From: Prevotellaceae bacterium
GTDB lineage: Bacteria > Bacteroidota > Bacteroidia > Bacteroidales > UBA932
Direction of reading: 5' to 3'
NCBI GenBank assembly: GCA_031289895.1
Contig: JAITOP010000194.1
Location: forward strand, 1 to 6,068
Length of the DNA: 6,068 nt
Both the position numbers and the translations under genes were made by a program. The notes below the pieces were generated by a model. It saw only the letters and a program-made list of their open reading frames with translations, ran no database searches and was not told where the DNA came from. This document shows positions 1 to 5,942 of the stretch, in pieces (the stretch's first letter is position 1; every line of letters starts with the position of its first letter).

Positions 1-1059
1 GCAAAACAACACCGCACAGTAAAAGATGTTAATGTGATAACAAACAAGTCTAACGGTAACGGTTTAATGCTTATGAGCGCAGGCGCTAATTCAAATTCTA
101 CAATTGATACTCTGTATTACGTAATTAATTTTGACAACGAACAAGGCTTTGCCTTTGCCTCTGCCGACATTAGATTTGAGCCTGTTTTATGTATTACTGA
201 AAACGGTAATTACTATTCGGGTGATAGTATTGACAACCCTGGATTTGCAAATTTTATGGAAGGACTTGAAATATATATGGATGGTGCTCCACCTATCAAT
301 TGTCCTACCTGTCCTACTTTTTTTGACACAATTACAGGAGTTTATTATTATGGAAGTTGGGAGAATTATCAATATGTTCCGGAAAAATTAACCGTAAGGT
401 GGGACCAAACTAACCCTTATGGAAATAATTGCCCAAATGGAATTGCCGGTTGTGTAGCGACTGCTATTGCACAAATATTCTCGTATTACCAGTATCCTAC
501 AAACCATACCAAGAATGGTGTTACCTTTACTTATAATTGGACAACAATGAAACAACACATGAGCTATCCAAATTATAGTTATTATACCAATGCAAGTACT
601 TATCTTGCCTATCTATGTTATAATGATATTGGTCTGGGGGTTAATATGGACTATTCATCAAGTTCAGGTAGCGGAGCTTATGATAGTAATGCACGAAGTT
701 ATTTAGTTAACAGAGGATATACAAGCAGTTCAGTACAAAATTATTCTATCAATGATATTATTACTGCCCTAAATCAGGATAAACTGATTTATGCAAGCGG
801 AGCAGAAAGTTCAACTTCAGATAGTGGTCATGCTTGGGTTATAGATGGATATCTAACTCAAAGACGAACTGTAACGTATGAATTGTCAACATACTATGAA
901 TATCAGAATTTAGTTCATTGTAATTGGGGTTGGAGTGGATATGGTAATGGATATTTTGTTAGCGGAGCATTTGCAACAAGAAAAATTTCGGATTCAGGGA
1001 GTTATAGTGCAAGTACAAACTATAATTATAACAATAAAATAATTATAACAAAACATTAA
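1..1059 (+). CDS. C10 family (streptopain/SpeB-like) cysteine protease, 5' end missing
   Basis: Secreted papain-fold cysteine endopeptidase, predicted to act outside the cytoplasm. The frame is open from base 1, so the true start and signal peptide lie upstream; the GTG at 34 is only an internal codon. The first ~90 codons resemble the Spi/I69 inhibitory propeptide (YVINF, GFAFASAD and EPVLCITENG motifs). The catalytic domain follows. Its nucleophile Cys is in GCVATAIAQI (codon 451-453), the catalytic His in SGHAWVIDGY (codon 829-831), and the conserved Asn-Trp in NWGWSGYGNGYF (from 922), in the same order as streptopain. The protein ends about 30 residues after this block, with no visible Por/type IX sorting domain or other C-terminal module. 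A CPTC motif (301-312) sits near the predicted propeptide/mature junction. The first barrel gene starts 6 nt after the stop, which suggests one transcript. The family call is from recognised motifs; the substrate is unknown. Confidence 0.9.
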   Translation, partial: AKQHRTVKDVNVITNKSNGNGLMLMSAGANSNSTIDTLYYVINFDNEQGFAFASADIRFEPVLCITENGNYYSGDSIDNPGFANFMEGLEIYMDGAPPINCPTCPTFFDTITGVYYYGSWENYQYVPEKLTVRWDQTNPYGNNCPNGIAGCVATAIAQIFSYYQYPTNHTKNGVTFTYNWTTMKQHMSYPNYSYYTNASTYLAYLCYNDIGLGVNMDYSSSSGSGAYDSNARSYLVNRGYTSSSVQNYSINDIITALNQDKLIYASGAESSTSDSGHAWVIDGYLTQRRTVTYELSTYYEYQNLVHCNWGWSGYGNGYFVSGAFATRKISDSGSYSASTNYNYNNKIIITKH

Positions 1060-1065
1060 AAAGAC

Positions 1066-1821
1066 ATGAAAAAATATTATTTAACAATAGTTGCCTTTTT
1101 TGTTTTTTCTATAATTCAAGCACAGGAATTACCAAAGAATATTTTTGGTATTCGTACAGGTATAAATTTTTCATCCTCATCTTTTTCAACAGGCAACATC
1201 TCGTTCCAATACGTTAAAGATAATTATCGTACAAAAACGAAAATCAACATTTTAAATTTTGGGTTATCATATCAACGCTTACTTAATTATTCAAAGAATT
1301 GGTACTTAGAGATAGGCTTATACGTAAGCGACAAAGGATTTGAACAAGAGTATTATATGACACATAATGACACGTATGACAAATATAAAACCAATTTGTG
1401 GTATCTTCAAGTTCCGTTTTTATTTAATTATCATTTTGCTGCTACCGATAAGATTACTATTGAACCTTTTGCTGGGCTATATACTGCTTATGGTATTGAT
1501 GGAAAAACAAAACTTATAATATCTGAACCTCCAGTAGGAGGTCCTTTTACTCCTCGTGACGTTGTAAATTCTTTTGGAAATAAAGGGTTTAAAAAATTTG
1601 ATATGGGACTTAAATTTGGTATTGGCGCAACATTTTATGGTGTACATGCAAGTATAGAATATGAATTTGGCTTATTAGATATAGGAACAGCAGACTATTA
1701 TGCACATAGGGATAATGTGAAAAATAAAAACTTCGCAATAATGTTAGGTTATAGTTTTACATTAAGCAAAAATAAAAATGTTAAAGATAAATTCAATCGT
1801 ATCTATCCTAATGCTGAATAA
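1066..1821 (+). CDS. Outer-membrane beta-barrel protein (PorT/OMP_b-brl type), tandem copy 1
   Basis: Predicted small outer-membrane barrel of 251 residues. Residues 1-19 form a signal peptide (Lys-Lys, then a hydrophobic core), with likely cleavage after IQA, leaving Gln-Glu at the mature N terminus. The rest is aromatic-rich alternating strands with Gly-aromatic turns. The YLQVPFLFNYHF block (113-124) matches the YLxIPxLxxY strand typical of this Bacteroidetes family, and FDMGLKFGIGATFYG (from 178) is another family-like strand pair. The last strand (FAIMLGYSFTLS) is followed by an unusual 17-residue polar tail, KNKNVKDKFNRIYPNAE. The start is fixed by the signal peptide and the A-rich leader TAAAAAGAC. 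It lies 6 nt after the protease gene and 52 nt before its paralogue at 1874. The two share a 30-bp identical stretch (1123-1152 and 1931-1960) and similar 3' flanks. Specific function is unknown; these barrels are often annotated only as porin family or PorT family. Confidence 0.85.
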   Translation: MKKYYLTIVAFFVFSIIQAQELPKNIFGIRTGINFSSSSFSTGNISFQYVKDNYRTKTKINILNFGLSYQRLLNYSKNWYLEIGLYVSDKGFEQEYYMTHNDTYDKYKTNLWYLQVPFLFNYHFAATDKITIEPFAGLYTAYGIDGKTKLIISEPPVGGPFTPRDVVNSFGNKGFKKFDMGLKFGIGATFYGVHASIEYEFGLLDIGTADYYAHRDNVKNKNFAIMLGYSFTLSKNKNVKDKFNRIYPNAE

Positions 1822-1873
1822 AATATGATGATAATTTTAAACAACCAAATAATAACAACAAAACATTAAGTTT

Positions 1874-2605
1874 ATGAAAAAATATTTAATTATATTATTT
1901 TGTGTTGTTGTTTCTTCAATAATAACAGCGCAGGAATTACCAAAGAATATTTTTGGTATTAGAGCAGGGTTAAATTTTTCGTCTATTTGGCAATATGACC
2001 AATATCGTTACTATTATACTACCGGAAGCAGAAAAGGTTTTAGTTACGGCTTTGCATACCAACGTTTACTTACCGCGTCAACGCCTTTGTATCTTGAAAC
2101 AGGTTTATATCTGTCGAATAAAGGTTTTACCCAAAATGTTTATGCTAAATACACAATACAAGGACCAAATCCAATAGAAGAAGAATTATATGATTTTTCT
2201 AAAACTAATTTGTCTTATTTACAAATTCCAATTTTACTTAATTATCATTTTAATGTTAATTCAAAAATAAGAATAGAATCATTTGCAGGATTATATGTTG
2301 CTTATGGAGTGGGAGGAAAAACCAAATCTATTAATGGTACTATTGAAGATGGAGGAATAGGATACCACAATGAAATTATAAAATCATTTAGCAGCAAAGG
2401 ATTCAATAAAATTGATTTGGGATTTAAATTTGGCATTGGAGCTACCTTGTATAATGTATATGTAGGGGCAGGGTATGAAGTAGGTGCTATAAAATCAGAA
2501 GGAGAATATTATGAACAAGATAATGGTGTAAATAAATACAATAAAGTAGTAAATAAAAATTGGACAATAATATTGGGATATAATATTTCGCTAAGCAAAA
2601 AATAA
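1874..2605 (+). CDS. Outer-membrane beta-barrel protein, tandem copy 2 (early stop relative to copy 1)
   Basis: Paralogue of the preceding gene, 243 residues. The signal peptide covers residues 1-19 with probable cleavage after ITA, and the mature protein begins QELPKNIFGIRAGLNFSS, nearly the same as copy 1. Conserved blocks are AYQRLL (61-66), YLETGLYLSNKGF, YLQIPILLNYHF (115-126), FAGLYVAYG and DLGFKFGIGATLY (from 181). The last strand is WTIILGYNISLSKK, followed directly by TAA. After the shared AGC codon copy 2 has six A (2597-2602) where copy 1 has five (1768-1772), so the frame hits TAA at once. Removing one A would restore a 17-residue tail like that of copy 1, ending at TAG 2649-2651. 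The barrel itself looks complete, so I call it an intact gene, not a pseudogene. Extracellular loops differ between copies (39-55, 92-110, 205-226), while the strands are kept. Ligand or partner is unknown. Confidence 0.83.
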   Translation: MKKYLIILFCVVVSSIITAQELPKNIFGIRAGLNFSSIWQYDQYRYYYTTGSRKGFSYGFAYQRLLTASTPLYLETGLYLSNKGFTQNVYAKYTIQGPNPIEEELYDFSKTNLSYLQIPILLNYHFNVNSKIRIESFAGLYVAYGVGGKTKSINGTIEDGGIGYHNEIIKSFSSKGFNKIDLGFKFGIGATLYNVYVGAGYEVGAIKSEGEYYEQDNGVNKYNKVVNKNWTIILGYNISLSKK

Positions 2606-2651
2606 AAATGCTAAAAATAAATTCAACCGTATTTATCCTAATGCTGAATAG
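2603..2651 (+). other. Untranslated remnant of the copy-1 C-terminal tail after the copy-2 stop
   Basis: Read one base back in frame, this stretch encodes a tail very close to the end of copy 1, finishing in KFNRIYPNAE and a stop (TAG 2649-2651). Differences from copy 1 (1773-1821) are few and include synonymous changes (AAT/AAC Asn, ATC/ATT Ile), with Val to Ala and Asp to Asn as the amino-acid changes. Similarity continues past the stop (AATATGAT... TTAAACAA in both). It is therefore part of the duplicated DNA, placed outside the reading frame by the extra A at 2597-2602. Confidence 0.8.
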
Positions 2652-2702
2652 AATATGATTATATTCTTAAACAATTTATCATTAATAAAAAAATAAAAAG
2701 TC

Positions 2703-3335
2703 ATGAAAAAAATATTAATAACAATTACTTTATGTTTTTTGTCAATATCTATTTTGACAGGTCAGGAAAATATTGAAAAAAAATATACTTCAAAAATAGG
2801 GATAACATTTTCTGCCTTGGGGCATGATAATATATATTATCTTAGTGAATTAAAGGCTGATTTTGTGAGTTTCAATGCTAACGATTTTTATACTTTGGGG
2901 ATAAATTACACATTGGGCTTAAATAAATATAAATGGGTAGAAATAGAAACAGGTATAGAATATTCTAAACATAATATAACAGCAACAACATATTTAAATG
3001 AAAACGGAACTCTCATAGCTAACAAAAACAGCAAAGAAAATTTTACTGTTTTGAACATACCCGTAACAGCACGTATAAATTTTTTAGATTATTTCTTTAT
3101 TAACGGCGGTTTTGTATTTGATGCTATTGTTTCTTCGGATTCACCAATACATAAAAAAACAGGTATTGGAGCAATTGTAGGAATAGCCGCAAAATATGAT
3201 TTTAACTTTAATGTTTCTGTTTTTTGTAATCCGTATATTAAATATCATTATTCAGTATTGTCTTTTTCAGAAAAACCAAATAATGAAAAAATAACAGAAA
3301 AAGGAATTAGGTTTGGAGTTATGTACAAATTGTAA
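2703..3335 (+). CDS. Outer-membrane beta-barrel protein, diverged third member of the cluster
   Basis: Predicted outer-membrane barrel of 210 residues, shorter than its two neighbours. Residues 1-20 are a signal peptide, with likely cleavage after LTG leaving Gln-Glu, the same mature start pattern as the two upstream genes. The body alternates hydrophobic and polar residues with Gly and aromatic positions: YTLGINYTLGL, VEIETGIEYS, VLNIPVTARINF (116-127, in the place of YLQIPxLLNYHF) and FFINGGFVFD. The C terminus, GIRFGVMYKL, is a typical closing strand with no tail. Overall identity to the other two looks low, but its start region (2694 onward, TAAAAAGTCATGAAAAAA) closely resembles that of copy 1 (1057 onward, TAAAAAGACATGAAAAAA). 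It is the last gene before the terminator at 3357. It is a hypothetical membrane protein by detailed function; the barrel class is inferred from pattern. Confidence 0.75.
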   Translation: MKKILITITLCFLSISILTGQENIEKKYTSKIGITFSALGHDNIYYLSELKADFVSFNANDFYTLGINYTLGLNKYKWVEIETGIEYSKHNITATTYLNENGTLIANKNSKENFTVLNIPVTARINFLDYFFINGGFVFDAIVSSDSPIHKKTGIGAIVGIAAKYDFNFNVSVFCNPYIKYHYSVLSFSEKPNNEKITEKGIRFGVMYKL

Positions 3336-3356
3336 AATACTATAAATCATCTTTGT

Positions 3357-3388
3357 AAAATGCGCCCGAAAATTCAGGCGCATTTTTT
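3357..3388 (+). terminator. Rho-independent terminator closing the protease-barrel cluster
   Basis: A 10-bp perfect stem, AAAATGCGCC (3357-3366) with GGCGCATTTT (3377-3386), encloses a 10-nt loop and runs into T6 (3383-3388). It begins 21 nt after the stop of the third barrel gene. The A-run on the left arm means it could also terminate transcription from the other direction, although no minus-strand gene is seen. Confidence 0.9.
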
Positions 3389-3416
3389 AATTTTCAAAAA
3401 CAAAAAAACATTAACC

Positions 3417-3479
3417 CATTCCCAAATTAATCACATTCCCAAATTAATCACATTCCCAAATTAATCACATTAGCAAATT
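3417..3479. repeat. 17-bp tandem repeat, three perfect copies plus a degenerate fourth
   Basis: CATTCCCAAATTAATCA is repeated exactly at 3417-3433, 3434-3450 and 3451-3467 with no spacer. A shorter variant (CATTAGCAAATT, 3468-3479) follows. The array lies between the terminator and the putative pepT promoter. The CACATT and CAAATT words resemble short intergenic repeats I associate with Bacteroidetes genomes, and the complement of the same words occurs at 5872-5912. Confidence 0.9.
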
Positions 3480-3485
3480 TATTTT

Positions 3486-3493
3486 TATCTTTG
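3486..3493 (+). promoter_or_regulatory. Putative Bacteroidetes-type -7 promoter element for pepT-mqnC
   Basis: TATCTTTG fits the TAnnTTTG -7 consensus of the Bacteroidetes primary sigma factor and lies 43 nt before the pepT ATG, after a terminator. A matching TTTG -33 box is not evident: the expected position (about 3460-3466) falls within the last perfect 17-bp repeat, TTAATCA. The start of transcription would be near 3500. Confidence 0.55.
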
Positions 3494-3536
3494 CATGATA
3501 TAATTTTAAAAATCAAATCATAAAAAAATAAAAACG

Positions 3537-4766
3537 ATGAAAAAAACTGTACTAAATAAATTTTTGCGTTACGTTGCTATTGATACGCAATCGGACGAAA
3601 ACAGTGCCACGCAGCCAAGCACGGCAAAGCAACTGACGCTTTCGAAATTGCTGGTGAACGAACTTAAAGCAATGGGAATAAACGATGCCGCTCTCGACGA
3701 ACATGGTTATGTGATGGCAACAATTCCGTCAAATATCAAAAAGAAAACGCCTGTAATCGGCTTCATTGCTCATGTTGACACCTCGCCTGATTTGAGCGGA
3801 GCAAATGTAAAACCGCAAATTATCGAAAATTACAACGGCAAAGATATTGTTCTTAACAAAGAGAAAAAAATAAATCTTACGCTTAACGACTTCCCCGAAC
3901 TGGCTGATTTCAAAGGTAAAACGCTGATTACAACCGATGGCACAACATTGCTCGGCGCAGATGACAAAGCAGGAATTGCCGAAATTATGACTGCCGCCGA
4001 ACATATTATGAATCACCCCGAAATTGAACACGGCACAATAAAAATCGGATTTACGCCCGACGAAGAAATAGGTCGCGGAGTTGATAAATTTGATGTGAAA
4101 AAATTCGGTGCTGATTACGCCTACACTATGGATGGCGGCGCTCTTGGCGAATTGGAATACGAAAATTTTAATGCCGCTTCGGCAAAAATCAAAATACACG
4201 GCAACAACATTCATCCGGGCTATGCAAAAGGAAAAATGATAAATTCAATTCTTGTTGCTATGGAACTTAATGCGCTGTTGCCCATAAATGAACGTCCCGA
4301 ATTTACCGAAAATTACGACGGCTTTTTTCATGTTGTACATTTCGATGGAAACGTGGAACAAGCATCAATACAATACATTATACGCGACCACAACCGCGAA
4401 AAATTTGAACATAAAAAGGAAACAATTAAAAGATGTGTCGATTTTTTGAATAAACGCTACGGAAAAGATGTGTTGGTGTTGGAACTGAAAGACCAATATT
4501 ATAATATGCGCGAAATGGTTGAGCCTCATTATCATATTGTTGAAACTGCATTTAACGCAATGAAACAGGCAAAAGTAGAACCAATTGTGCGACCAATTCG
4601 CGGCGGAACAGACGGCGCGCGATTGTCGTTTATGGATTTGCCTTGCCCGAATATTTTTGCAGGAGGTCATAATTTTCACGGAAAATACGAATTTGTTGCC
4701 CTCGAATCGATGGAAAAAGCAGCCGAAGTGATTTTGAATATCGTAAAACTTTATGCTGAAGAATAA
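3537..4766 (+). CDS. pepT: Peptidase T (aminotripeptidase, M20B family)
   Basis: Cytoplasmic dizinc aminopeptidase that removes the N-terminal residue from tripeptides in the last steps of peptide use. Its 409 residues match the usual length (about 408 in E. coli). All active-site elements of the family are visible: HVDTSPD (His79, Asp81), GADDKAG (bridging Asp142), TPDEEIGRG (general base Glu176, metal ligand Glu177), TMDGG (Asp199), NIHPGYAKG (His226) in the lid-domain region, PIRGGTDGARLS (353-364) and GGHNFHGKYEF (metal ligand His381). The ATG is supported by the N-terminal KFLRYVAIDTQSDE start typical of PepT and by the A-rich leader. There is no signal peptide. It is the first gene after the terminator, repeats and promoter element, and mqnC follows 12 nt later. 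GC and codon use are visibly higher than in the barrel genes upstream. Confidence 0.96.
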   Translation: MKKTVLNKFLRYVAIDTQSDENSATQPSTAKQLTLSKLLVNELKAMGINDAALDEHGYVMATIPSNIKKKTPVIGFIAHVDTSPDLSGANVKPQIIENYNGKDIVLNKEKKINLTLNDFPELADFKGKTLITTDGTTLLGADDKAGIAEIMTAAEHIMNHPEIEHGTIKIGFTPDEEIGRGVDKFDVKKFGADYAYTMDGGALGELEYENFNAASAKIKIHGNNIHPGYAKGKMINSILVAMELNALLPINERPEFTENYDGFFHVVHFDGNVEQASIQYIIRDHNREKFEHKKETIKRCVDFLNKRYGKDVLVLELKDQYYNMREMVEPHYHIVETAFNAMKQAKVEPIVRPIRGGTDGARLSFMDLPCPNIFAGGHNFHGKYEFVALESMEKAAEVILNIVKLYAEE

Positions 4767-4778
4767 TCGAATATTTTA

Positions 4779-5867
4779 ATGACAGCCGTTGATAAAATTT
4801 TTCAAAAAGCAATATGTTTGCAACCTTTGTCGGCAAAGGAATTGCTGCATTTGTACACGTTTACGCCTACAAGCGAATTAATGTTTGTTGCAAACGAACT
4901 GCGGCAAATTCATGTTCCCACAAACGGTGTAAGCTGGCAAATAGATAGAAATGTGAATATTACAAACGTTTGTATTTCGGGATGCCGATTTTGTAATTTT
5001 CATTGCAAGCCGCACGAAACCGAAAAATCGTACACAACAACAATTGAAGAATATTGCATTAAAATTGAAGAACTTATAAAACTCAACGGCGACCAGCTTT
5101 TGCTGCAAGGCGGATTACATCCGAAGTATGGTTTAAGTTTTTATAAAAATCTTTTTGAAGAATTAAAAAAACGCTATCCCGACATAAAACTTCATGCTCT
5201 TGGACCGCCCGAAATTGCTCATATTGCACGATTAGAAAAAAAATCTTATCGTGAAATTTTAGAAAATCTTATTGACAGCGGTTTAGACAGTCTTCCGGGA
5301 GCGGGTGCAGAAATTTTGTGTAATCGTGTGCGAAAACAATTATCGCCGGCAAAACCCGATTCGCAAGCGTGGTTTGACGTTATGCGTGAGGCACATAAAC
5401 TTAATTTGCCAACGTCTGCAACAATGGTTTTCGGACATATCGAAACGTTGGAAGAGCGAATTGAACATCTTATAAAAATAAGAAATTTGCAAGCCGAAAA
5501 ACCGCAAAACACATACGGATTTTTGTCGTTTATCTGCTGGACTATGCAAACTGCGGGAACAAAACTCGACAGCGAAACGCGCAATAAATCAGTGAGTACC
5601 GATGAATATATACGAACAATTGCTATCAGCCGAATTGCGCTGAATAATATTACCAACATACAGGCATCGTGGCTTACGGTTGGCAAAAACGTTGCGCAAA
5701 TTGCCCTACATTCGGGCGCAAACGATATGGGGTCGATTATGATTGAAGAAAATGTAGTTTCGGCGGCAGGAGCAACAAATAAATTCGATGCCGCCGGAAT
5801 AAAAAATGCTATTTGTCAAGCAGGATTTACGCCATGGCTAAGAAATCAAAAATATGAACCCAGATAA
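4779..5867 (+). CDS. mqnC: Cyclic dehypoxanthine futalosine synthase (radical SAM), menaquinone futalosine pathway
   Basis: Radical SAM enzyme that cyclises dehypoxanthine futalosine in the futalosine route to menaquinone, the electron carrier of anaerobic respiration. The 4Fe-4S motif is CISGCRFCNF (Cys65, Cys69, Cys72) in a NITNVC context. LLLQGGLHP (107-115), SLPGAGAEIL (171-180), QLSPAK with a following Trp (187-198), REAHKLNLPTSATMVFGH (203-220) and ETLEERIEHL are characteristic. The SPxK block and the overall match point to MqnC rather than MqnE or CofH. The C terminus (AGFTPWLRNQKYE) fits the family ending, and 362 residues is normal. One oddity is FICWTMQ (251-257), where relatives commonly have FIPWxFQ. 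It lies 12 nt after pepT, so the two are probably co-transcribed. The sister genes mqnA, mqnB/D and mqnE are not in this window. Confidence 0.93.
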   Translation: MTAVDKIFQKAICLQPLSAKELLHLYTFTPTSELMFVANELRQIHVPTNGVSWQIDRNVNITNVCISGCRFCNFHCKPHETEKSYTTTIEEYCIKIEELIKLNGDQLLLQGGLHPKYGLSFYKNLFEELKKRYPDIKLHALGPPEIAHIARLEKKSYREILENLIDSGLDSLPGAGAEILCNRVRKQLSPAKPDSQAWFDVMREAHKLNLPTSATMVFGHIETLEERIEHLIKIRNLQAEKPQNTYGFLSFICWTMQTAGTKLDSETRNKSVSTDEYIRTIAISRIALNNITNIQASWLTVGKNVAQIALHSGANDMGSIMIEENVVSAAGATNKFDAAGIKNAICQAGFTPWLRNQKYEPR

Positions 5868-5871
5868 AAAA

Positions 5872-5912
5872 TTTGATTAATGTGAGAATATGGAAATGTG
5901 AGAATGTGAAAT
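5872..5912. repeat. Short degenerate AATGTG-type intergenic repeat
   Basis: AATGTGAGAAT occurs at 5879-5889 and 5895-5905, and AATGTGAAAT follows at 5904, all in the 75-nt gap between mqnC and pyrF. The complement reads CACATT with ATTAATCA nearby, the same words as the 17-bp array at 3417-3467 but on the opposite strand. No hairpin terminator or clear TAnnTTTG element is seen in this gap, so read-through into pyrF is possible. Confidence 0.6.
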
Positions 5913-5942
5913 ATTAAATCTTTAAATATTGAAATTAAAATT

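Larger units (their letters stand above)
1045..2676 (+). repeat. Tandem gene duplication, two units of about 0.8 kb
   Basis: Unit 1 runs from about 1045 to 1843 and unit 2 from about 1855 to 2673. Matching landmarks in order are ACAAAACATTAA (1048-1059, the last codons of the protease; and 1858-1869), ATGAAAAAATATT at both starts, a 30-bp identity (1123-1152 and 1931-1960), the tail block (from 1762 and from 2591), and the 3' flank ending TTAAACAA. The offset is about 810 at the left and 829 at the right, the difference being indels in loop-coding regions. The copies are diverged, so this is not an assembly duplicate. Outer limits are approximate, because the AT-rich DNA makes short matches weak. 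Confidence 0.7.

Noticed and set aside
34..36. GTG as the true start of the protease gene
   Set aside because: The frame is open to the window edge and the propeptide would lack a signal peptide, so the gene must begin upstream.
131..391. Overlapping +2 frame inside the protease gene
   Set aside because: It is out of frame with a gene whose protein has clear catalytic motifs, and its translation is leucine-rich with no domain.
2651..2666. GAATAT-GATT-ATATTC inverted repeat as a terminator between barrel genes
   Set aside because: A six-bp AT-rich stem without a T-run directly after it is too weak; chance in this composition.
3349..3356. CATCTTTG as a -7 promoter element
   Set aside because: It misses the conserved first T of TAnnTTTG and lies directly before the terminator stem, so a transcript from here would be stopped at once.
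3417..3479. Possible CRISPR array
   Set aside because: The repeats are directly adjacent with no spacers and only 17 bp long, and no cas gene is present.
3729..4214. Long open frame on the minus strand inside pepT (161 codons)
   Set aside because: It lies wholly opposite a well-supported gene, has a low-complexity Phe/Ile/Cys-rich translation with no recognisable motif, and is explained by the codon bias of pepT.
5246..5686. Minus-strand open frame inside mqnC
   Set aside because: It is antisense to a conserved radical SAM gene with no motif or leader of its own; a shadow frame.
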